Shown piece by piece: positions 57,219 to 64,000 of a stretch of DNA of 64,000 bases. This stretch comes from Pseudomonas eucalypticola. Lineage in GTDB: Bacteria; Pseudomonadota; Gammaproteobacteria; Pseudomonadales; Pseudomonadaceae. The notes under the pieces are model-generated. The model did no database searches. It was not told the origin of the DNA and worked only from the letters and a program-made list of their open reading frames with translations. Both the position numbers and the translations under genes were made by a program. The DNA is taken from positions 5,178,501 through 5,242,500 of the forward strand of contig NZ_CP056030.1 of the NCBI RefSeq assembly GCF_013374995.1. Reading direction: 5' to 3'. The stretch's first letter is position 1, and the number at the start of each line of letters is the position of its first letter.

Positions 57219-58597
57219 TCGGCGATAAAGCTCACCTGCACCTTCAAGCCCGCGCGAACCCCGTCGTGCAGGCTGATCTGCGCCAGATGCGCCTTGCAGA
57301 TTTCGCCAACGATCGCCAGGCCCAACCCTGCCCCTTCCGCACGCCGACGGTAGAACCGCTCGAACACCCGCTCGCGCTCGTCGGGGGGAATTCCCGGGCC
57401 ATCATCCTCGACTTCCAGCACCGCCGGGAGGCGAACCCGCAACACCACGTTGCCGCCCGCCGGGGTATGCGCCAGGGCGTTGTCCACCAGGTTGCTGAGC
57501 AATTCGCTGAGCAACGTGGGCTCGCCGCGCAACCACACGGGCCCATCGGCCTCCAGTGCCAGCGCTACCCCTCGGGCGTGGGCCAGGGGCGCCAGGGCCA
57601 TGCCAAGCTCTCGCGCCAGATGGGTAAGGTCTACCCGCTGGGCGCCACCTTCGGCGATGGCCCGGGCGCCGTTTTCCACCCGGGCCAGTGACAGCAACTG
57701 GTTCGCCAGGTGGGTCAGGCGGTCGGTATCCTGGGCCGCCGCGTCCAGGGTCCGGCGCCACACCTCGCCCGTCTCGGCGCGCTGGCCTAGCGTTATACGG
57801 GCCTTGAGCGCCGCCAATGGCGTGCGCAACTCATGGGCGGCATCGGCAATGAACTGGGCCTGGCGCTCGAACTGGCCGCGCAGGCGATCGGTGAAATGGT
57901 TGAGCGACAGCACCAGCGGTACCAGTTCGCGCTGCACGCTGACCACCGGCAGGGGGCGCAGGTCATCGGGCTGACGCCCTTCCACCTCACCGCGCAAGCG
58001 TTCGAGCGGGCGCAGGGCGCCGCTGACCGCAAACCACACCAGCAAAAGCGCGCCAAGCCCCAGCAGCCCCACCCGCACCAATGTGTCGGCCATCAGGCTG
58101 CGGGCCATGCGCACACGGGCTTCTTCGGTTTCGGCGACACGAATCTCGGCCATGCCGTTCATGTTCGGCTCGCTGACCGCCTTGAGCAGGCTGACCACGC
58201 GCACCTCCTGGCCCCGGTAAAGCGCGTCATAGAACCGCGCCAGCGCCGGGTAATCATCCGTGCGTGGCGTGCCCTGGGGCGGCGCAGGCAGATCGTCATA
58301 GCCGGAAATCAACTGCTGGTGGATGTCGTTCACCTGGTAGTAGATGCGCCCGGCGCTGTCGTAGGCGAACGTATCCAACGCCACGTAGGGCACGTCGGCG
58401 CTCAGGCTGCCGTCGCGCTGGGACAGGCCCGCGGCAATGCTGCGCGCCGAGGCCAGCAAGGTGCGGTCATAGGCCGTGTCGGCTGCCTCGCGGCCATTCC
58501 AATAGGCGCTCAGGCCGCTGGCGAGCAACACCAGCACCAATAGCAGCGCCAGGTTCCACACCAGGCGCCAGCGCAGGCTGCCGGCACTACGCATCAC
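57215..58597 (-). CDS. tctE: Sensor histidine kinase TctE
   Basis: The 460-residue inner-membrane kinase has two membrane helices (about 10-29 and 172-192), a periplasmic sensor, HAMP, the phosphoacceptor His in DAAHELRTPLAALKAR and the N, G1 and G2 boxes (NLVDNALAHTP, DDGPGIPP, GAGLGLAIV). It overlaps tctD by 11 bp and diverges from the tctCBA operon, so it should sense tricarboxylates such as citrate and control uptake. Confidence 0.9.
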   Translation of the reverse strand: MMRSAGSLRWRLVWNLALLLVLVLLASGLSAYWNGREAADTAYDRTLLASARSIAAGLSQRDGSLSADVPYVALDTFAYDSAGRIYYQVNDIHQQLISGYDDLPAPPQGTPRTDDYPALARFYDALYRGQEVRVVSLLKAVSEPNMNGMAEIRVAETEEARVRMARSLMADTLVRVGLLGLGALLLVWFAVSGALRPLERLRGEVEGRQPDDLRPLPVVSVQRELVPLVLSLNHFTDRLRGQFERQAQFIADAAHELRTPLAALKARITLGQRAETGEVWRRTLDAAAQDTDRLTHLANQLLSLARVENGARAIAEGGAQRVDLTHLARELGMALAPLAHARGVALALEADGPVWLRGEPTLLSELLSNLVDNALAHTPAGGNVVLRVRLPAVLEVEDDGPGIPPDERERVFERFYRRRAEGAGLGLAIVGEICKAHLAQISLHDGVRAGLKVQVSFIAD

Positions 58598-59258
58598 GGG
58601 CCTCGAGCAGGTAGCCCAGGCCGCGGAACGTAACGATGGCCACGGCCTGGCCGTCGAGCTTCTTGCGCAGGCGATGCACGTAGATTTCGATCGCGTCGGC
58701 GCTCGCCTCCTCGTCCAGGCCGAACACCTGCGCCGCCAGCTGCTCCTTGCTCATGACGCGCCCGGGCCGTGCGATCAAGGCCTCCAGCACCGCCTGCTCG
58801 CGGGACGTGAGGGTCAGGCAGGCATCCCCCAGGGCGAACCGCCGCGTGTCCAGGTCATACACCAGGGGGCCGCAGCGCTGCTGGCGTTCGCCGCCCAGCA
58901 CACTGCGACGCAGCAGGGCCTTGACGCGGGCCTCCAGTTCGCTGAGTTCGAAGGGCTTGGCCAGGTAATCATCGGCGCCCAGGTTCAGCCCGTGAACCCG
59001 ATCCTTGACGTCACTGCGGGCGGTCAGCATCAGCACCGGCAGGTGCTTGCCGCGCCCACGCAAGCGGGCCAGCACGTCGAAGCCGTCCAGGCGCGGCAGG
59101 CCCACGTCCAGCACCGCCAGGGCGTAGTCTTCGCTATTGAGGGCCAGGTCGGCGGCGACGCCGTCATGCAGCACGTCAACGGTCAGGTGCAGGTGCCTGA
59201 GGGCCTGGGCGACGCTTTCGGCCAGGGACACGTGGTCTTCGGCGAGCAGGATGCGCAT
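58587..59258 (-). CDS. tctD: Response regulator TctD
   Basis: The 223-residue OmpR-type regulator has a receiver domain with phosphoacceptor Asp in LAVLDVGLPRLDGFDVL and a winged helix (LTSREQAVLEALIARPG, DAIEIYVHRLRKKL). It is divergent from tctC with a 163-bp spacer that must contain its target sites. Confidence 0.92.
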   Translation of the reverse strand: MRILLAEDHVSLAESVAQALRHLHLTVDVLHDGVAADLALNSEDYALAVLDVGLPRLDGFDVLARLRGRGKHLPVLMLTARSDVKDRVHGLNLGADDYLAKPFELSELEARVKALLRRSVLGGERQQRCGPLVYDLDTRRFALGDACLTLTSREQAVLEALIARPGRVMSKEQLAAQVFGLDEEASADAIEIYVHRLRKKLDGQAVAIVTFRGLGYLLEARDA

Positions 59259-59421
59259 GGAAATCTCTTCTTATTGGACGGAGCGTGAAACCGCACCGAG
59301 GCTACCAGATGCTTTCCCCAGGCGCCGCACCTGAAAGGTTAGTGAAAGCTTCACGCCCTACCATCGCCGAAAACGCCCCGACGCGTTTGCGCCACGACAA
59401 AAACAATAACGGAGACCTTCC

Positions 59422-60401
59422 ATGAGCCCTACCCTGCGCCGCCTGGCCCTGGCCGCCGGTTGCCTGCTGCTTGGCAGCACCGCCCTGGCCGCTGAACCCA
59501 AACGCCCCGAATGCATCGCCCCGGCCTCCCCCGGCGGCGGTTTCGACCTGACCTGCAAGCTGGTGCAAAGCGCCCTGGTCAGCGAGAGGTACTCAGCAAA
59601 CCCATGCGCGTCACCTACATGCCGGGCGGCGTGGGCGCGGTGGCCTACAACGCCGTGGTCGCCCAGCGGCCGGCCGATGCCGGCACCCTGGTGGCGTGGT
59701 CCAGCGGTTCGCTGTTGAACCTGGCCCAGGGCAAGTTCGGCCGCTTCGATGAAGGCGCGGTGCGCTGGCTGGCGGCCGTGGGCACCAGCTACGGCGCCAT
59801 CGCCGTGAAGAAAGACTCGCCCTACCAGAACCTGGAGGACCTGGTGCAAGCCCTGAAAAAAGACCCGGGCAAGGTGGTGATCGGCTCCGGCGGCACCGTG
59901 GGCAGCCAGGACTGGATGCAGACCGCGCTCATCGCCAAGGCCGCGGGCATCAACCCGCGGGAACTGCGTTACGTGGCACTGGAAGGCGGCGGCGAAATCG
60001 CCACGGCGCTGCTGGGCGGCCATATCCAGGTGGGCAGCACTGATATCTCCGACTCCATGCCGCACATTCTCAGCGGCGACATGCGCCTGCTGGCGGTATT
60101 TGCCGAGCAGCGCATCGACGAGCCGGAAATGAAGGGTATTCCCACGGCCCGCGAGCAAGGCTACGACATCGTCTGGCCCGTGGTACGCGGCTTCTACCTG
60201 GGGCCGAAGGTCAGCGACGAAGACTACGCCTGGTGGAAAGCAGCCTTCGACAAACTGCTGGCTTCCCCGGACTTCGACACCCTGCGCGACCAGCGCGAGT
60301 TGTTCCCCTTCGCCATGACCGGGCCCGAACTGGACACCTATGTGAAAGAGCAGGTGGCTCACTACAAGACCCTGGCCCGGGAATTCGGCCTGATCGAATA
60401 G
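59422..60401 (+). pseudogene. tctC: Tricarboxylate-binding periplasmic protein TctC, frameshifted
   Basis: The gene starts with a signal peptide and PECIAPASPGGGFDLTCKLVQ, then shifts frame near 59585-59590 and continues as LSKPMRVTYMPGGVGAVAYN to the normal end. Restoring one A (GAGAGG to GAGAAGG) would give a 326-residue protein of family length reading SEKVLSKPM. So it carries a single-base deletion, unless this is a sequencing error. Without it the TctCBA system would lack its substrate-binding protein. Confidence 0.88.
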
Positions 60402-60431
60402 CCCGCCACTGACCGCCAAGGAGTCCTGACC

Positions 60432-60890
60432 ATGGCCCTGCAACGTCTTTTCGCCGTTACCCTGCTGCTGGCCTGCGCCGCGCTGGCCGTGATGGCCTGG
60501 CCTTACCAGGCCGCCTTTTCCTACGAACCGGTGGGCCCCCGGGCCTATCCCCTGCTGATGCTCGGCCTGATGGGCGCGGGCCTGCTGTACATGGCCGTGC
60601 GCCCCACCGCCATCGTCCATAGCGACGAGGAACCCGCGCTGGACCGCGCCACGTTGTTGAAGATAGCCGCCTGCGTGGCCCTGCTGCTGGTGTTCGCGGG
60701 CACCTTCGAACCCCTGGGCTTCATTCCGGCCAGCGTGCTGGCGGGCATCCCCATGGCCCGTTTGTACGGTGGCCGCTGGCTGCCGAGCGCGGTAGTGGTC
60801 TGCCTGATGAGCGTGGGCCTGTACCTGCTGTTCGACAAAGCCATGGACGTGCCACTGCCCCTGGGTCTGCTCGACGTACTGGAGAACTGA
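60432..60890 (+). CDS. tctB: Tripartite tricarboxylate transporter small membrane subunit TctB
   Basis: The 152-residue protein has four membrane helices (LFAVTLLLACAALAVMAW, YPLLMLGLMGAGLLYMAV, ACVALLLVFAGTF, SAVVVCLMSVGLYLLF) and pairs with TctA. AAGGAG precedes the start. It lies between tctC and tctA. Confidence 0.88.
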   Translation: MALQRLFAVTLLLACAALAVMAWPYQAAFSYEPVGPRAYPLLMLGLMGAGLLYMAVRPTAIVHSDEEPALDRATLLKIAACVALLLVFAGTFEPLGFIPASVLAGIPMARLYGGRWLPSAVVVCLMSVGLYLLFDKAMDVPLPLGLLDVLEN

Positions 60891-60891
60891 C

Positions 60892-62406
60892 ATGGATACT
60901 TTCAGCTACTTGGGCCAGGGCTTCGGCGTGGCCTTGAGCCCGTACAACCTGGTCACGGCACTGTGCGGCACGCTGATCGGCACCGTGGTCGGGCTGTTGC
61001 CGGGCCTTGGCCCGATCAATGGCGTGGCACTGCTGATTCCGATCGCCTTCGCCCTGGGCCTGCCGCCCGAATCGGCGCTGATCCTGCTGGCGGCGGTCTA
61101 CCTGGGCTGCGAGTACGGCGGACGCATCAGTTCCATCCTGCTCAATATTCCCGGCGAAGCCTCCACGGTGATGACCACCCTGGACGGCTACCCCATGGCC
61201 CGTCAGGGTTTGGCAGGCGTGGCACTGTCGCTGTCGGCGTGGAGTTCGTTCATCGGCGCGCTGATCGCCACCTGCGGCATGGTCCTGTTCGCTCCGCTGC
61301 TGGCCCAGTGGGCCATCGCCTTCGGGCCGGCGGAGTACTTCGTGCTCATGGTGTTCGCCATCGTCTGCCTGGGCGGAATGGCCGGCGATCGCCCCCTGAA
61401 GACGTTCATTGCCGCGTTGATCGGCCTGTTCCTGTCCAGCGTCGGCATCGATGCCAACAGTGGCGTCTACCGTTTCACCGGCGACAACGTGCACCTGGCC
61501 GATGGCATCCAGTTCGTGGTGCTGGTATTGGGGCTGTTCTCCATCAGCGAGATCCTGCTCCTGCTGGAGAAAACCCACCGCGGCCAGGAAGCCGTGAAAG
61601 CCACCGGGCGCATGATGTTCAACTTCAAGGAGGCGGCTTCGGTGTTCGTGGTCAACCTCCGCTGTGGGCTGCTGGGCTTCATCATGGGCGTGTTGCCCGG
61701 TGCCGGTGCCACCCTGGCCAGCGCCGTGGCCTACATGACCGAGAAACGCATGGCAGGCGCCACGGGTACGTTCGGCCAGGGCGACAAGCGCGGCCTGGCG
61801 GCCCCGGAAACAGCCATCGGCGCGTCGGCGTGCGGTGCCCTGGTGCCGATGCTGACCCTGGGGGTACCAGGCTCGGGCACCACTGCGGTGATGATCGGCG
61901 CCCTGTCGCTGTACAACATCACGCCGGGGCCGCTGTTGTTCCAGCAACAGCCGGATATCGTCTGGGGCCTGATCGCTTCGCTGTTCATCGCCAACGTGAT
62001 GCTGGTGATCCTCAACATCCCGATGATCCGCGTGTTCACCCGCATCCTGGCCGTGCCGAACTGGGCCCTGGTGCCGGTGATCGCGATCATCACCGGTATC
62101 GGCGTATATGCCGTGCACGCGACCACCTTCGACCTGTTCCTGATGGTCGGCATCGGCATCTTCGGCTACATCCTGCGCAAGCTGGACTTTCCCCTGTCGC
62201 CAGTGCTGCTGGGCTTCATTCTGGGCGGGCTGATGGAACAGAACCTGCGCCGGGCGTTGTCGATTTCCAACGGGGCACTGGAGATCCTCTGGTCCAGCCC
62301 GATCACGTTCGGGGTCTGGGTATTGACCGCGATCATGCTGACCGTGCCGCTGCTGCGCCTGTGGCGCAAACGCACCAAGGCGCGCCGGGCGCTGGCGGCA
62401 GCTTGA
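60892..62406 (+). CDS. tctA: Tripartite tricarboxylate transporter large permease TctA
   Basis: The 504-residue permease has about eleven helices and the TctA signatures GTVVGLLPGLGPINGVALL and GVPGSGTTAVMIGAL. It carries out sodium- or proton-driven uptake of citrate-type acids. It follows tctB by 1 bp and ends the operon. Confidence 0.94.
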   Translation: MDTFSYLGQGFGVALSPYNLVTALCGTLIGTVVGLLPGLGPINGVALLIPIAFALGLPPESALILLAAVYLGCEYGGRISSILLNIPGEASTVMTTLDGYPMARQGLAGVALSLSAWSSFIGALIATCGMVLFAPLLAQWAIAFGPAEYFVLMVFAIVCLGGMAGDRPLKTFIAALIGLFLSSVGIDANSGVYRFTGDNVHLADGIQFVVLVLGLFSISEILLLLEKTHRGQEAVKATGRMMFNFKEAASVFVVNLRCGLLGFIMGVLPGAGATLASAVAYMTEKRMAGATGTFGQGDKRGLAAPETAIGASACGALVPMLTLGVPGSGTTAVMIGALSLYNITPGPLLFQQQPDIVWGLIASLFIANVMLVILNIPMIRVFTRILAVPNWALVPVIAIITGIGVYAVHATTFDLFLMVGIGIFGYILRKLDFPLSPVLLGFILGGLMEQNLRRALSISNGALEILWSSPITFGVWVLTAIMLTVPLLRLWRKRTKARRALAAA

Positions 62407-62424
62407 GCCTGCATCGGGCCTGGT

Positions 62425-63117
62425 TCAGAGCGCCGGCAACTGCCAGTCGATCGGGGCCAGGCCGCGTTGCTCGAGGAACTTGTTGGCACGGCTGAAATGC
62501 CCGTTGCCAATGAACCCGCGGTAAGCCGACAACGGCGACGGGTGCACCGAGGTCAGCACCAGGTGCTTGGTGGCGTCGATCAACTTCTGTTTGCTCTGGG
62601 CATGCGCCCCCCATAACAGGAACACCACGCTGGCCTGCTGTTCACTGACCGTCTGGATAATACGGTCAGTGAACGATTCCCAGCCTTTCTTGGCATGGGA
62701 CGCGGCATTGGCCCGTTCCACGGTCATGGTGGTGTTGAGCAGCAGCACCCCCTGCTCGGCCCAGTGCTGAAGGCAGCCATGGGCCGCGATGTCGATATTC
62801 AGGTCGCGCTTGAGCTCTTTGTAGATATTGACCAGCGACGGCGGCGCCGGGATGCCCGGCTGTACCGAAAAGCACAACCCGTGGGCCTGGCCTGGCCCGT
62901 GGTAAGGGTCCTGGCCAAGGATCACCACCTTCACCTGCTGCAACGGCGTCAGGTTCAAGGCGTTGAAAATCAGCGGCCCCGGCGGGTAGATCTCCTTGCC
63001 TGCAGCGTGTTCCTGGCGCAGGAACTCGCGCAACCGGGCCATGTAGGGCTGGTCGAATTCGGCGCGCAAGGCCTGCTTCCAGCTGGGTTCGAGTTTGATA
63101 CGGTCATCGGTGGTCAT
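62425..63117 (-). CDS. ung: Uracil-DNA glycosylase
   Basis: The 230-residue repair enzyme removes uracil from DNA. The water-activating loop [14 protein letters not shown] and the HPSPLS motif are present. Start at 63117 ([13 protein letters not shown]) gives the normal length; the frame is open upstream. It is convergent with tctA. Confidence 0.96.
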   Translation of the reverse strand: MTTDDRIKLEPSWKQALRAEFDQPYMARLREFLRQEHAAGKEIYPPGPLIFNALNLTPLQQVKVVILGQDPYHGPGQAHGLCFSVQPGIPAPPSLVNIYKELKRDLNIDIAAHGCLQHWAEQGVLLLNTTMTVERANAASHAKKGWESFTDRIIQTVSEQQASVVFLLWGAHAQSKQKLIDATKHLVLTSVHPSPLSAYRGFIGNGHFSRANKFLEQRGLAPIDWQLPAL

Positions 63118-63263
63118 GGGAGTTGCCTGGAAAACAATGGGGCGGACACTAGGAAAGCCGGCCCTGATTGTCAATCGATGTAACCGAAGACTGACGTGAT
63201 GCCGACAGCGGGCCATACTGCTTGATCAACTACTGCCCAATTCGCTTCACCCAAGAGGTCAGG

Positions 63264-64000
63264 ATGAATCTGCAATTCGAAGAGCTGGTCGGCGTCGACG
63301 GCGCCCGTATCGGGGTCGCCACCCTGGACGCTGAAAAATCCCTCAACGCGTTGTCGTTGCCCATGGTCGAGGCCCTCAACGACCAACTGGGCCGCTGGGC
63401 TCAGGATGACCAGGTGGTCTGCGTGCTGATGCGCGGCAGCGGCGAGAAAGCCTTCTGCGCCGGCGGCGACGTACGCAGCCTGGTGCAGGCGTGCCGCGCC
63501 CACCCCGGCGAAGTGCCCCCACTGGCTGCACGTTTCTTCGCCGGCGAGTATCGCCTGGACTACCGCCTGCATACCTTCCCCAAGCCCGTGCTGTGCTGGG
63601 GGCATGGCTACGTCCTGGGCGGCGGCCTGGGGCTGTTGCAGGGCGCCAGCATCCGCATCGTCACCCCCAGCAGCCGCCTGGCCATGCCTGAGATCAGCAT
63701 CGGCCTGTATCCCGATGTCGGCGCCAGCTGGTTCCTGGCGCGCTTGCCCGGCAAGCTGGGGCTGTTCCTGGGCCTGACGGGTTCACCTATCAACGGTCGC
63801 GACGCACTGGACCTGGGGCTGGCCGACCGCTTCCTGGGCGACGACCAGCAAGCAGCACTGATCGACGGTCTGTTGCAACTCAACTGGCAGGAACAGACGG
63901 CAGTGCAACTCAACAGCCTGCTCAAGGCCCTGGAGCACGAAGCCGCCGGCCAGCAACCCGAGCCCCAGTGGCTGCCGCGCCGCCGCCAGATCGACACGCT
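63264..64000 (+). CDS. Enoyl-CoA hydratase/isomerase family protein, probable 3-hydroxyisobutyryl-CoA hydrolase (cut by window edge)
   Basis: The frame starts at ATG 63264 after AGG and stays open to the window end (245 codons). Crotonase motifs are present: KAFCAGGDVRSL (oxyanion hole), VLGGGLGLLQGASIRI and PEISIGLYPDVGASWFLARLPG, the last typical of 3-hydroxyisobutyryl-CoA hydrolases of valine breakdown. The C-terminal part lies outside the window. Confidence 0.88.
   Translation, partial: MNLQFEELVGVDGARIGVATLDAEKSLNALSLPMVEALNDQLGRWAQDDQVVCVLMRGSGEKAFCAGGDVRSLVQACRAHPGEVPPLAARFFAGEYRLDYRLHTFPKPVLCWGHGYVLGGGLGLLQGASIRIVTPSSRLAMPEISIGLYPDVGASWFLARLPGKLGLFLGLTGSPINGRDALDLGLADRFLGDDQQAALIDGLLQLNWQEQTAVQLNSLLKALEHEAAGQQPEPQWLPRRRQIDT

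Overview
The window is Pseudomonas chromosome, most likely from the P. putida group. The evidence is the high-GC codon usage, the gene orders bamC-dapA-gcvR-bcp, oprB-gcd, lon/asrA-icp, lepA-lepB-rnc-era-recO-pdxJ and algU-mucA-mucB-mucD (no mucC), and REP/REPIN repeats of the type common in this group. Nearly all of it is ordinary core genome. The exception is one accessory island at about 46.6-54.4 kb.

Layout. 0-5.5 kb: cell envelope and stress genes (bamC end, dapA, gcvR-like regulator, bcp peroxiredoxin, AI-2E/PerM-type permease, TusA-like protein, BepA-like M48 protease). 5.7-8.8 kb: a large membrane-anchored GT51/transpeptidase murein synthase. 8.9-11.2 kb: a PadR repressor with a His-rich tail in an operon with a siderophore-interacting ferric reductase (compare E. 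coli YqjI/YqjH), a Pr6Pr membrane protein and a VF530 protein. 11.6-15.6 kb: glucose porin and PQQ glucose dehydrogenase. 15.6-20 kb: lipoprotein-type truncated globin, DUF3034 protein, EAL-type phosphodiesterase with a degenerate GGDEF, and a cupredoxin-like secreted protein. 20.2-25 kb: second Lon protease, chagasin-type inhibitor, cmoA-cmoB. 25-28.5 kb: NrtR-like regulator facing a pncA-pncB-nadE NAD salvage operon across a clear inverted repeat. 28.8-34 kb: glyA, LysR regulator, MHS transporter, M20 amidohydrolase. 34-44.6 kb: leftward pdxJ/recO/era/rnc/lepB/lepA and mucD/mucB/mucA/algU blocks. 45-46.8 kb: nadB. 54.6-64 kb: ygfX-sdhE facing ygfZ, an HDOD protein, TctDE two-component system with a TctCBA tricarboxylate transporter whose tctC is frameshifted, ung, and the start of an enoyl-CoA hydratase family gene.

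The island. A 7.8-kb element (about 6.6 kb without a later IS3-family insertion) sits inside the 3' end of nadB, between 17-bp core repeats at 46603 and 54404. It brought its own replacement nadB tail: the fused gene encodes almost the same residues (47 of 52), but 27 of those 47 identical residues use a different codon. The displaced native tail lies intact but orphaned at the far end. Reading leftward from the right end, the island holds a tyrosine integrase next to attR, a TIR-domain protein, a sequence closely matching the T7-like phage gh-1 RNA polymerase promoter, several small genes with strong ribosome binding sites, a possible capsid-like protein preceded by a small charged protein, and a KilA-N protein. 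I see no phage polymerase, terminase, portal or tail gene. This composition suggests a phage satellite or reduced T7-like provirus adapted to a helper phage's RNA polymerase. An IS3-family element has split the integrase exactly after its first catalytic arginine, so the island is probably immobile now.
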